NCBI RefSeq assembly: GCF_014203095.1
Contig: NZ_JACHIG010000002.1
Coordinates: 53,695-117,694 of the forward strand
DNA length: 64,000 nt
Direction: 5' to 3'
DNA from: Prosthecobacter vanneervenii
Lineage (GTDB): Bacteria > Verrucomicrobiota > Verrucomicrobiia > Verrucomicrobiales > Verrucomicrobiaceae
In this document: in pieces, positions 50,522 through 58,922 of the stretch
How positions within the stretch are numbered: position 1 is the first letter of the stretch
Layout: every line of letters starts with the position of its first letter
The notes under the pieces: generated by a model
Told to the model about the DNA's origin: nothing
Databases searched by the model: none
The model's input: only the letters and a program-made list of their open reading frames with translations
Translations under genes and position numbers: made by a program

Positions 50522-51025
50522 TTAGGCTTGGTCGATGGGTTCGCCGGCAAAGGTGGCTTTCATCTTGCCGAAAAGGTTGATCATCTTCACGCAGGTCTGC
50601 GCGGCTTCCGTGCCACGGTTGATGGTGGCGCCGAGGCAGCGCTCCTCTGCCTGCTCTTCGCTGCTGACGAGCAGCACCTCATGAATTACAGGGATGCAAT
50701 GCTTGACTGCCATCTGCTGCAGGGCGTCCGTCACAGAGGCACCCACCAGATCCGCATGCTCCGTGCTGCCACGGATGATGACGCCGAGCGTGATCACAGC
50801 GTCCGGCGTGCTGCCACGCAGCACATGCTCCACACACACGGGAATCTCAAAGGCTCCGGGCACACGATAGACATCCACTGAGGCATTGGGCGCGATGACC
50901 TCGATCTCTTCACGGGCGGCATTGAGCAGGCCCTGGACGAACTGGTTGTTATAGAGGGAGGCGACGATCGCGATATTGACCGGCTCCTGGGTGGGTCGTG
51001 GACGACTGGAGGCGTAATTGGACAT
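50522..51025 (-). CDS. ribH: 6,7-dimethyl-8-ribityllumazine synthase
   Basis: The product is 167 residues. Landmarks are VASLYNNQFVQGLL, YRVPGAFEIPV, TLGVIIRGSTEHAD and VLLVSSEEQAEER-CLG. It condenses the ribityl pyrimidine with dihydroxybutanone phosphate to lumazine, the penultimate riboflavin step, usually in an icosahedral shell. It follows ribBA by 42 bp and precedes nusB by 2 bp. The DTQN-type loop is here SSEEQAEE, within family variation. Confidence 0.95.
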   Translation of the reverse strand: MSNYASSRPRPTQEPVNIAIVASLYNNQFVQGLLNAAREEIEVIAPNASVDVYRVPGAFEIPVCVEHVLRGSTPDAVITLGVIIRGSTEHADLVGASVTDALQQMAVKHCIPVIHEVLLVSSEEQAEERCLGATINRGTEAAQTCVKMINLFGKMKATFAGEPIDQA

Positions 51026-51067
51026 GAGAGGGAAAAATGAGGAATGAACGGGAAGAAGGCGGCGGGC

Positions 51068-52282
51068 TCAGAGCTTGTGCCCCATCTTCTTTTTCTTGGT
51101 TTCGAGGTAGCGGGCGTTTTCGGGCTTGGGGGTGGACTTCACCGGCACCTGCTCCACGATCTCCAGCTTGTGGCCTTCCAGGCCCACCACCTTGCGGGGG
51201 TTGTTGGTCATGAGCAGGAGCTTGCGCACGCCCAGGTCGGAGATGATCTGCGCGCCGATGCCGTAGTCGCGCAGGTCCATGGCAAAGCCGAGCTTCAGAT
51301 TGGCCTCCACGGTGTCCAGCCCCTGCTCCTGCAGCTTGTAAGCCATGATCTTGCCGTGCAGCCCGATGCCGCGCCCTTCATGGCCGCGCATGTAGATGAT
51401 GATCCCCTTTCCTGCGGTGGCGATCTGCTTCATGGCAGCATGCAGCTGGCTGCCGCAGTCGCAGCGGCGGGAGGCAAACACATCGCCCGTGAGGCACTCG
51501 CTGTGCACCCGCACCAGCACCGGAGAGTCAGGGGTGATGTCCCCCATGACCATGGCCACGTGGTGGATGCCGTCGAGGTGGCTCTTGTAAAGGTGCAGCT
51601 TGAAGGTGCCGAAGTCCGTGGGCATGTCCACCACCTCCATCTTTTCCACCAGCTTCTCGCTCAGGCGGCGATGGGCGATGAGGTCGGCGATGCTGCACAT
51701 CTTGAGCTTGTGCTTTTTGGCAAATTTCTTCAGGTTCGGCAGCCGTGCCATGGTGCCGTCCGGGTTCATGATCTCGATGAGCACCCCGGCCTCCCGCAGT
51801 CCGGCCAAGCGGGCCAGATCCACGGCCGCCTCGGTATGCCCGGCACGGCGCAGCACACCGCCGGGCTTGGCCACCAGGGGATTGATATGCCCGGGCTGGA
51901 CCAGATCATCCGGCCTGCTTTTGGCGTCTGCAAGCAGACGGATGGTGTGGCAGCGATCGGCGGCGCTGATGCCGGTGGTGATGCCCTTGGCCGCGTCCAC
52001 CGTCACGGTGAAGTCCGTGCGGAAGGCCTCGCGGTTCTCCGGCACCATGCTGGCCAGGTTTAGACACTCAGCGATCTCCAAGGAAACCGGCACGCACAGC
52101 ATGCCCCCTCCCTGGCGCACCATGAAATTGACCATCTCCGGCGTGATCTTCTCCGCCGCACAGATCAGGTCGCCTTCATTTTCACGGTCTTCGTCATCGG
52201 TGACGATGACCATACGTCCGGCGCGAATGTCTGCGATGACAGACTCCACGGAGTCGAAAACGGATTCCTTTTTGCGGGGCAT
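51068..52282 (-). CDS. ribBA: Bifunctional DHBP synthase/GTP cyclohydrolase II
   Basis: The product is 404 residues from the ATG at 52282. The first half is RibB (VIVTDDEDRENEGD, then DRCHTIRLL and AGHTEAAVDLARLAG). The second half is RibA with LVRVHSECLTGDVFASRRCDCG (zinc cysteines) and RGHEGRGIGL. The two activities make dihydroxybutanone phosphate and the first pyrimidine intermediate of riboflavin. It is the first gene of a riboflavin unit with ribH. The frame runs open upstream across the divergent hprK promoter, but the upstream segment has no RibB sequence. Confidence 0.96.
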   Translation of the reverse strand: MPRKKESVFDSVESVIADIRAGRMVIVTDDEDRENEGDLICAAEKITPEMVNFMVRQGGGMLCVPVSLEIAECLNLASMVPENREAFRTDFTVTVDAAKGITTGISAADRCHTIRLLADAKSRPDDLVQPGHINPLVAKPGGVLRRAGHTEAAVDLARLAGLREAGVLIEIMNPDGTMARLPNLKKFAKKHKLKMCSIADLIAHRRLSEKLVEKMEVVDMPTDFGTFKLHLYKSHLDGIHHVAMVMGDITPDSPVLVRVHSECLTGDVFASRRCDCGSQLHAAMKQIATAGKGIIIYMRGHEGRGIGLHGKIMAYKLQEQGLDTVEANLKLGFAMDLRDYGIGAQIISDLGVRKLLLMTNNPRKVVGLEGHKLEIVEQVPVKSTPKPENARYLETKKKKMGHKL

Positions 52283-52416
52283 GAGAGAGGTGGGAAAGAG
52301 CCAGTGCCGCAGGGGAGCGGCTTCAGGGGTTAATGACTTAGCTGATGGACGACTGTTTTCCAGTGCGAGTTGGTTTTTCGTTGCTGAAAAGGACCGGGCT
52401 CGCGTAATGTCAAACC

Positions 52417-53385
52417 ATGCCGCCACCCGCCAAAGTGAAACGTCCGTCATCGGTGACTGTGGGCGAGTTTTTCAGTCTCAATGAAAAAAGCCTCAAGCTG
52501 AAGCTGGTGGGCACAGATGTGGGCTTCTCCCGCAAGATCAACGAGCCCTCCGTCAACCGCCCCGGCCTGGCCCTCTCCGGCTTCTTCACCTACTTTGCCT
52601 ACAAGCGCATCCAGGTCATCGGCAATTCCGAGCACTCCTTCCTCGAAGGGCTGGACCCCAAGCTGCGGGAGGCCCGCTTCAGCCAGCTCTGCTCCTGGGA
52701 CATCCCCTGCATCGTGGTGGCACGCGGCCACCGGCTGGAGGACGCCCTGGTGGATCTGGCCAACGAGGCCGGCATCTCCGTCTTTCAGACGAGCATGATG
52801 ACCATGAAGTTCCTCAACGCCGCCACCATCAAGCTGGAGTGGGCCTTTGCCCCCACCCTGCTGGTGCACGGCTGCCTGGTGGATGTACAGGGGCTAGGCG
52901 TGCTCATCCAGGGTGAAAGCGGCTGCGGCAAGAGTGAAAGCGTGATCGGCCTGCTACAGCGCGGGGCCAGCCTCGTGGCGGACGACGCCGTGCGTCTGCG
53001 CCTCATCGAGGACCGTGAGGTCGTCGGCTCCGCCCCGGACATCACCCGGGGGATGATCGAGATCCGCGGCCTGGGCATCCTCAACGTGGCGGCCCTCTTT
53101 GGCGTCAGCGCCGTGCGCCTCAGCAAGCGGCTGGACCTCATCGTGGAGCTCGTGCGCGGGGCCAAGACCGAGGACCTGGAGCGCGTGGGTGTCAGCAGCG
53201 ATACCAGCGACATCATGGGCATCAAGATTGGCCGGGTGGCCCTGCCCGTGGAGCCTGGGCGGGACGTGGCCGGGCTCATCGAACTGGCCGCCATCAACTT
53301 CAAGCTGCGCACCTTTGGCTACAACAGCGCGGTAGAGTTTGACCAAAGGTTGTTGAAAAAGATGACGGATGATCAATTAGGTTAG
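52417..53385 (+). CDS. hprK: HPr kinase/phosphorylase
   Basis: The product is 322 residues. The N-terminal domain (about 10-140) precedes the catalytic core, which has Walker A GESGCGKSE (about 165-173), LVADDAV (catalytic Asp region), MIEIRGLGILNV and DIMGIKIGRVALPVEPGRD-type signature. HprK phosphorylates Ser46 of HPr with ATP or PPi and removes it with Pi. The HPr gene follows by 26 bp, so a pair of regulator and substrate is encoded together. No PTS permease is nearby; the pair probably senses carbon or phosphate status. Confidence 0.95.
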   Translation: MPPPAKVKRPSSVTVGEFFSLNEKSLKLKLVGTDVGFSRKINEPSVNRPGLALSGFFTYFAYKRIQVIGNSEHSFLEGLDPKLREARFSQLCSWDIPCIVVARGHRLEDALVDLANEAGISVFQTSMMTMKFLNAATIKLEWAFAPTLLVHGCLVDVQGLGVLIQGESGCGKSESVIGLLQRGASLVADDAVRLRLIEDREVVGSAPDITRGMIEIRGLGILNVAALFGVSAVRLSKRLDLIVELVRGAKTEDLERVGVSSDTSDIMGIKIGRVALPVEPGRDVAGLIELAAINFKLRTFGYNSAVEFDQRLLKKMTDDQLG

Positions 53386-53411
53386 TCCCAGCCCAGCATT
53401 CCCTTTCCACC

Positions 53412-53684
53412 ATGAGCATCCAAAAAGAACTCACGATTCGCAACAAAATGGGCATGCACGCACGTCCGGCGGCGCAGTTCGTCAAACGCGCCAGCAAGTA
53501 CCAGTGCGATGTCTGGGTGGAAAAGGACGATGAGCCGGTGAACGGCAAGAGCATCATGGGCCTCATGATGCTGGCCGCCGGCCGAGGAGAGACCATCAAA
53601 ATCATCGCCGACGGCTCCGACGCTGAAGCCGCCGTGGCGGATCTGGAAGAACTGGTGACGTCCGGGTTCGGGGATTCGGAATAA
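53412..53684 (+). CDS. HPr-family phosphocarrier
   Basis: The product is 90 residues. The active His lies in MGMHARPAAQFV (His16 here) and the regulatory Ser in KSIMGLMMLAAG (about Ser47). The strand and helix order is that of HPr. It is encoded right after hprK and is surely the kinase substrate. Whether enzyme I phosphorylates the His here cannot be told, as no ptsI is in the window. Confidence 0.94.
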   Translation: MSIQKELTIRNKMGMHARPAAQFVKRASKYQCDVWVEKDDEPVNGKSIMGLMMLAAGRGETIKIIADGSDAEAAVADLEELVTSGFGDSE

Positions 53685-53692
53685 AAGAGGAC

Positions 53693-54175
53693 TCACTCCT
53701 CGAAGCGCTGCTTTATCCTGAGCCAGGTGATCGTTTTCATCAGTGCCTCCGGAGAAAAACCGACCTTTTGACGTGCGCGCCTGCGCAAATACAGCGGCAG
53801 CGCGTACGGCAGTGAAAGCAGCGGCAGCCAGATGAAAGCCGCCAGCTTTGGCGAGATGGCATCCCAGGACCAGCCGATCAGGGGCGGGACGTGGATCAAG
53901 GCCGCCACATAGGCGACGCAGAGCGCAATGAACCCATAGAGCATCAACACCTGTCGCCAGTGCAGCGGGATGCGCTCAACCAAGATTACGGACTTGGAGG
54001 AAAAGGCCACCGAATCCACGTCCCCCTTTCGATGGCGCATCAGGCGCACACTTCTGAGCGGGAATAGTGGCAGGTAAAACAACGAAACCCACTCCGTGGT
54101 GACGTAGGAGCCATCGGGCCTAAAGTCGCACTCACCGTAATAAGCAGTGCCAATTCCATTGAAGGTAAAGGGCAT
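53693..54175 (-). CDS. Integral membrane protein with conserved N-terminal motif
   Basis: The product is 160 residues. The N-terminus NGIGTAYYGECDFRPDGSYV followed by TTEWVSLFYLPLFPLRS is a sequence I recall at the start of many verrucomicrobial and planctomycete small membrane proteins, function unknown. Two transmembrane helices follow (about 77-99 and 112-128). A basic loop (YLRRRARQ) and short cytosolic tail end it. It converges on the HPr gene (8 bp between stops). Confidence 0.75.
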   Translation of the reverse strand: MPFTFNGIGTAYYGECDFRPDGSYVTTEWVSLFYLPLFPLRSVRLMRHRKGDVDSVAFSSKSVILVERIPLHWRQVLMLYGFIALCVAYVAALIHVPPLIGWSWDAISPKLAAFIWLPLLSLPYALPLYLRRRARQKVGFSPEALMKTITWLRIKQRFEE

Positions 54176-54202
54176 GGGAAGCCGCAGGGCTATGCCAAGG
54201 GT

Positions 54203-54478
54203 TTACTTCTTCCCCACCGACTCCTTGATCCGTGGAGACACCCGGATGTCGCTGCCATCCTTCACCTCGATGGGTGCTGGCTGCTGCGGAGCTGGCTCTT
54301 TGAGCGCCTGCACCAGCATCGTGCCCACAAAATAGATCAGCCCGCCCCCCAGCCCAGCCGCAATGGCGATCAAATGCCGCTGCCACACATGATCACGGTC
54401 GATAATATACCAGAAGCGCATGCAGAAGAGGATCCACATGATGCTGGCGGCTAGGACGAGGAGGAGGCCGGAAGACAT
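54203..54478 (-). CDS. Small membrane protein, two helices
   Basis: The product is 91 residues from the ATG at 54478. Two helices (about 4-20 and 34-57, with GLGGGLIYFVGTMLV) are followed by a Pro-rich acidic tail (KEPAPQQPAPIEVKDG) and a basic end. No family recognised. It lies past the terminator of the ribosomal operon and before the 160-aa membrane protein in the same direction, so those two may be co-transcribed. Confidence 0.6.
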   Translation of the reverse strand: MSSGLLLVLAASIMWILFCMRFWYIIDRDHVWQRHLIAIAAGLGGGLIYFVGTMLVQALKEPAPQQPAPIEVKDGSDIRVSPRIKESVGKK

Positions 54479-54523
54479 GGCGGAAAGTGTGGCGTGAAAT
54501 ACGAATGCCTGCGACAGAAAAAA

Positions 54524-54550
54524 CAAAACCCCGCACAGGGCGGGGTTTTG
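54524..54550 (-). terminator. Intrinsic terminator after rpsI
   Basis: Eleven-base perfect arms CAAAACCCCGC (54524-54534) and GCGGGGTTTTG (54540-54550) enclose a 5-nt loop. On the minus strand the stem ends in a GGGGTTTTG run followed by TTTTTTCTG. It lies 26 bp past the rpsI stop. Confidence 0.9.
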
Positions 54551-54575
54551 CACACATCGAGCTGAAAAAAGACGA

Positions 54576-54968
54576 TTAACGCTTGGAGAACTGGAAGCGC
54601 TTGCGGGCACCTGGACGGCCGGGCTTCTTACGTTCCTTGGCGCGGGAGTCACGGGTCAGCAGACCGTTCTGCTTGAGGACGCCGCGAAGCTCAGGATTCA
54701 CGCCGATCAAAGCACGGGCAATGCCCAGACGCACTGCACCGACCTGGCCGGTGGAACCACCGCCGGTGGCGTTCACCTTGAAGTCATAGGTCTGACGGGA
54801 ATTGGTGAGAGCCAGCGGGAAAAGGATCTGGTTCTGCAGGGCGACGGTGGGGAAGTACTCCTCGAAGTCGCGGCCGTTCACGGTGATGCTGCCGGAGCCT
54901 TCGGTGATGAAGACGCGGGCGATGGCGGTCTTGCGGCGGCCAGTGGTGGTTTTGAGAGGCTTGCTCAT
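54576..54968 (-). CDS. rpsI: 30S ribosomal protein S9
   Basis: The product is 130 residues from the ATG at 54968. TTGRRKTAIARVF, then GSGSITVNGRDFEEYF and the C-terminal SRAKERKKPGRPGARKRFQFSKR-type tail are classical. The tail reaches the P-site tRNA. It follows rplM by 22 bp in the standard rplM-rpsI pair. Confidence 0.97.
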   Translation of the reverse strand: MSKPLKTTTGRRKTAIARVFITEGSGSITVNGRDFEEYFPTVALQNQILFPLALTNSRQTYDFKVNATGGGSTGQVGAVRLGIARALIGVNPELRGVLKQNGLLTRDSRAKERKKPGRPGARKRFQFSKR

Positions 54969-54990
54969 GCGATGGGGTGAACGGTAAAAA

Positions 54991-55422
54991 TTAGGCGACG
55001 GCGAAAGGCTTCGGATTCTGAGCCTCATGCGGATGCTCGGCACCGGAGTAGATCTTGAGCTTGCCCAGGATGGCACGGCCAAGACGGTTGTGGGGGACCA
55101 TGCCCTTCACTGCACGCTCAACAAGAAGCTGAGGGCGGCGGGCGCGCACGCGCTCGACGTTTTCGACCTTCTGGTTGCCGACGTAGCCAGCCTTGGAGGT
55201 GTAGATCTTCTGCTCTTCCTTCTTGCCGGTCAGACGGACTTCAGCGGCGTTCAGAACGACCACGAAATCACCCGTGTCCACATGGGGGGTGAAGGTGGGC
55301 TTGGTTTTGCCGCGCAGGAGGTTGGCGGCTGCGACTGCGACGTCTCCAAGAACCTGGTTCTTGGCGTCGATGACCCACCACGTGGGGGTATGCTCCTGGG
55401 CTTTGGCTGAAAACGTCTTCAT
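54991..55422 (-). CDS. rplM: 50S ribosomal protein L13
   Basis: The product is 143 residues. TWWVIDAKNQVLGDVAVAAANLLRGK, HVDTGDFVVVLNAAEVRLTGKK and VKGMVPHNRLGRAILGKLKIYSG are classical L13 segments (quoted in pieces). It opens the rplM-rpsI operon that ends at the terminator near 54550. Confidence 0.97.
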   Translation of the reverse strand: MKTFSAKAQEHTPTWWVIDAKNQVLGDVAVAAANLLRGKTKPTFTPHVDTGDFVVVLNAAEVRLTGKKEEQKIYTSKAGYVGNQKVENVERVRARRPQLLVERAVKGMVPHNRLGRAILGKLKIYSGAEHPHEAQNPKPFAVA

Positions 55423-55590
55423 GAATGATGTGTACGAAAAATCTTCCGTTCTGGGGAAGAAGGGGGGCCGCGATGGTAGGAGGTTTGGTCAAAGAGTCAA
55501 GGCAGAAACAAAGTTATTCACAATGAAAATGCATCTGACTCGCGTTTTTGGGTCCGATTTCCCACTTTCGAGAGGCCTGCAGCCCATGCT

Positions 55591-56451
55591 TCACTTCCTC
55601 CACAGCCATTTCATCGCCTCGGGGAAGAGGCTCGCACCGTGCTTGCTGTTGTGGGCACCCGTCCCGAAGGAGAAGGTATAATCATACTTCTGGTAGGCCA
55701 GCGCGGCGGCCATCTGCTGATTGGCCAGCGGCCAGTTGCCAAAGGGGTTGTCCAGGTCGCTGCTGCCATCCTGCAAATACACCCGCAGCGGCTTGCGCTC
55801 CGTGAGGCGGATGATGGAGGGGTACACATGCCCGCCCGCCAGATCCACATAGCTGCCGATGGTGGAGAAGACCTTGCGAAACTTGTCCGGGCGCTCCCAC
55901 GCCACAGTAAAGGCGCAGATGGCTCCGCTGCTGGCACCTGCAAGCGCCCAGCCCTCGGGGTTTTCAGTCAGCTTGTAGTCCTTCTGCACCTGCGGGATAA
56001 TTTCTTCGAGGAGGAAGCGCGCATAGGTGTCTCCCAGCGTGTTGTACTCCTTGCCACGGTTGTTGTTCTTCCACGCGCTCTGCGGCTTCGTCTCGCCGAT
56101 GTGCCCGGGATTGATGAAGATGGCGATGGTGGGCGGCATGTCTCCGCTGGCGATGAGGTTGTCAAACACCACCGGCACGCGCCATGCGCCCTTCACGCCC
56201 ACGTAGTCGTGCCCGTCTTGAAACACCATCAGGTTGGCCGGCTGCTCCGCCTTGTACTGCGCCGGCACATAGATCCACCAGTCCCGCTTGGTGCCTGCAT
56301 AGATCTTCGACTCATGCACCGGCATCGCGATCACCTTCCCCTTCGGCACATCCGCCTTCTCCTGGGAGAGCGGCCCGAGTTGGTATTCGTCGGCAGCGAA
56401 GGTGGAAACACTGAGCAACGAAAGGATCGTCAGAGCAATACGAGATTTCAT
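55591..56451 (-). CDS. Exported esterase (enterochelin-esterase-like)
   Basis: The product is 286 residues from the ATG at 56451, with a signal peptide ending near TFA. The alpha/beta hydrolase core has WWIYVPAQY, LMVFQDGHDYVG, the nucleophile elbow AGASSGA (Ser about 177) and the late GAHNSKHG, which likely supplies His. This is the Fes/esterase-D layout used for siderophore, sugar-ester or feruloyl-ester hydrolysis. Periplasmic or secreted. The closest relatives in memory are enterochelin esterase-like enzymes of the Verrucomicrobia. No siderophore or polysaccharide gene flanks it. Confidence 0.85.
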   Translation of the reverse strand: MKSRIALTILSLLSVSTFAADEYQLGPLSQEKADVPKGKVIAMPVHESKIYAGTKRDWWIYVPAQYKAEQPANLMVFQDGHDYVGVKGAWRVPVVFDNLIASGDMPPTIAIFINPGHIGETKPQSAWKNNNRGKEYNTLGDTYARFLLEEIIPQVQKDYKLTENPEGWALAGASSGAICAFTVAWERPDKFRKVFSTIGSYVDLAGGHVYPSIIRLTERKPLRVYLQDGSSDLDNPFGNWPLANQQMAAALAYQKYDYTFSFGTGAHNSKHGASLFPEAMKWLWRK

Positions 56452-56577
56452 GATTTGGACGCCATGTTGAGGAAGGCTGAAGTGAACGTCAAGAATGTTG
56501 AACATCCTGCACCCAGCTGGCGAGCTGCCAGGATCATCATTGCATACAGCACTCGAATATGAACAATGCACCTGCAA

Positions 56578-58803
56578 ATGAGCGCTTCAGATCCCCAGTA
56601 TCACGTGATCATTGGCACACCCTCGTCATCATCTGGCAGGAGCCCTCTCACGGATAGTGCGCATGCCACCCGGGCGCAGGCCGCAGCTCGCTGCCGTGAA
56701 ATCATGTTCCGCTGGCTCGATGACCGTCATGCCGACAACACACCCCCGATCAGGAGTGTCCGCATGTACCGCTCAGAGGGTGCTTTCCCTTGGATCAAGC
56801 CTTTGACAGACGAACCCCCTGATGCCGAGACTCCTGTTTTTAGCGAGGCGCTGGCACAGGAGTGGGTGAATGAGACATCCGCCAAGGACTGGCCGCATCT
56901 GCTTGCGCGTGTTGCAGCGGCGAAACGTGAGATCCCTCGTGGCTGGTTCCGCTGGCTTCATCACACCTCTCTCGCGCGCTTCGAAGAAGAATATAGCAAC
57001 AACGGCCCCTCCGTCATGCAACAGCTGCAGTTCAGATCGGAGTGGCACGCTCTTTCTCAATCGGCCAGGCTTGATTCAAAACGCCTCGGTGAATTGCTGC
57101 CTCTGCTGGAGATCCATTCTTGGGAGGTCGGTTGCTACGGTCTTCATCGTCTCGCGGAGTCGGGCTGGAGGCAGCTGAGCCCGCGGGCACGTGGCAGGCT
57201 GCTCGCGGGCATGGCAAATTCAGAAAGTCTCTGTGATGAAGAATTGGTATGGCACGAAAGCCCCTCAGCACCTGGAGCCTTTCCTCCCACCCCAGCAGTG
57301 AGCGTCAGCACATGGCTCATGGCGCGTCTTTCAGACGCCGAGTTTGATGCGGAAAGTGTGCTGGAAATAGCCTGCCACGCAGTCAGAAATGAAGACCCCC
57401 AGCTGCTGGCCAGGATCCTCCACGCAGGAGCTGCACGCCTGGGAGAAAGCATCGAGCGCATGGAACCCTTCCATCCGGAGTCATGGACAAGGAATGTCCG
57501 TGATTTTGATGTCACCGGATACCTAAGCCACCGGGTTGTCGACATGGTGCTAGAAGCAGCCATCCTGCGCAGGTACAGAATGGGGCAGCGTCTGGCACTG
57601 GCCTCCGGGGCAAGCCCTAACATCCGCATCTGGGAGCTTGAATCATGCAGCAATGAGCAGTTCACCGCCTTGAGTTATGCGATTGATCAACACGATTTCG
57701 AACTTGTTGAACTGCTGCTCGCCCACCCCTTCGTCGGAGCCGATGAAGTCAGCAGCAAATCCCTTTTCCTGGCGATCAGAATGTGCCATCACAAGCTGGC
57801 CGAGCGCATCCTCGACAGGGGAGTTCCATTTGATCGTGGCGACTTCATCGAGGGTTTGGACCCATCACTTCCCGGCAGCAAACCCGGATGGAAAAACTTT
57901 CCCGAACTTCCCCAATGTGAACCAGCCGACTTTGAAAGAGCCGAACGCCTGAGCTCTGGGCTGCCTTTATCCCACCCCTCAGCGGTGCCTTGGTTCATCC
58001 ACGGCTGCAGCATGATGGGCGGCAGTTGCAGCACGATTTTGGCAGCGCTGCTTCACAGAGATGACCTGAAACATCTGCAATACTACCACTCCAGGGGCCT
58101 GCCGCTGCGAATGACGACGTCAGACTTTGCCATCGCACTCGCTGTGGAATCCTACGACTGCCTGTGCTGGCTGATGCAGCAATGGGGAGCACCCAAGAGT
58201 TTCTTGCTGAAGCTTCGGCGCGAAATCCCTGCATTCGGCACTCGGGGCAGGCTGTGGATGGTGCGCGCTGACGCTCGGCGTGTGGGTCTTCTGGATACCT
58301 TCGACACCAGTGGCCAGGAACCGCTCCATCTGCCTGATGGCGGACGCCTATGGATGGATTTCTCAGGCCTCGTCATCCAGGATGACCAACTAGGTCCGAG
58401 CTATAAACGCCAGATCTGCATCGACCCACGGCGGCGGCCTGGCTTCGTCGTCCTGCGCTCCGTCTCGATCACATGGGCATCCTGCCGCCACCCCAAAAGT
58501 GATTATGAATTACAAAGCATGATCCCTCTGATCAAAGAGATGAATGGCCAGTTTTTTTACACAGGCATGACACTTGGAACGCTAGGCGATCAGCGCGGCC
58601 TCAGCAGCATACACTCCCAACTGAAGTCGTGGAGTCAGGGCACGTATTGGAAGCAAATGCGCCCCGGAATCCTCGAACGCGCCATGCAAAACAACGTTCC
58701 ATTTTCATTCAAAACTCCGCAGCAGCCCCTCCCTCGTCGATCTGCCTTCACAGCCCTCAATAGCTTGCGACAGAAGCTGGCAGCGTTTTGGAGGAGTCCT
58801 TGA
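56578..58803 (+). CDS. Large protein with degenerate ankyrin-like repeats
   Basis: The product is 741 residues from ATG 56578; an ATG at 56566 adds four. No signal or membrane helix. The middle (about 235-560) shows degenerate ankyrin units: EQFTALSYAIDQHDFELVELLL, KSLFLAIRMCHHKLAERILDRG and DFAIALAVESYDCLCWLMQQWG (given in pieces). The N-terminal 230 and C-terminal 180 residues match nothing I know. Ankyrin proteins mediate protein contacts. The gene stands alone between an esterase and secA. Composition is ordinary for this genome. Confidence 0.72.
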   Translation: MSASDPQYHVIIGTPSSSSGRSPLTDSAHATRAQAAARCREIMFRWLDDRHADNTPPIRSVRMYRSEGAFPWIKPLTDEPPDAETPVFSEALAQEWVNETSAKDWPHLLARVAAAKREIPRGWFRWLHHTSLARFEEEYSNNGPSVMQQLQFRSEWHALSQSARLDSKRLGELLPLLEIHSWEVGCYGLHRLAESGWRQLSPRARGRLLAGMANSESLCDEELVWHESPSAPGAFPPTPAVSVSTWLMARLSDAEFDAESVLEIACHAVRNEDPQLLARILHAGAARLGESIERMEPFHPESWTRNVRDFDVTGYLSHRVVDMVLEAAILRRYRMGQRLALASGASPNIRIWELESCSNEQFTALSYAIDQHDFELVELLLAHPFVGADEVSSKSLFLAIRMCHHKLAERILDRGVPFDRGDFIEGLDPSLPGSKPGWKNFPELPQCEPADFERAERLSSGLPLSHPSAVPWFIHGCSMMGGSCSTILAALLHRDDLKHLQYYHSRGLPLRMTTSDFAIALAVESYDCLCWLMQQWGAPKSFLLKLRREIPAFGTRGRLWMVRADARRVGLLDTFDTSGQEPLHLPDGGRLWMDFSGLVIQDDQLGPSYKRQICIDPRRRPGFVVLRSVSITWASCRHPKSDYELQSMIPLIKEMNGQFFYTGMTLGTLGDQRGLSSIHSQLKSWSQGTYWKQMRPGILERAMQNNVPFSFKTPQQPLPRRSAFTALNSLRQKLAAFWRSP

Positions 58804-58860
58804 CAGGCGCTCATCATGCACACCGGTTTTCGCACGGCCCCACTTACTGGGCACAAAACA

Positions 58861-58895
58861 GATCAGCCCAGCCGCTCTGCGCAACTGGGCTGATC
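58861..58895. terminator. Terminator between convergent genes
   Basis: Eleven-base arms GATCAGCCCAG (58861-58871) and CTGGGCTGATC (58885-58895) are perfect complements around a 13-nt loop. The hairpin lies 28 bp past the secA stop and 58 bp past the stop of the convergent plus-strand gene, so it can serve both. The minus strand has TGTTTTGTG after the stem. Confidence 0.8.
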
Positions 58896-58922
58896 ATCGA
58901 ATGTGAAGCTGAGCACAGAGCC

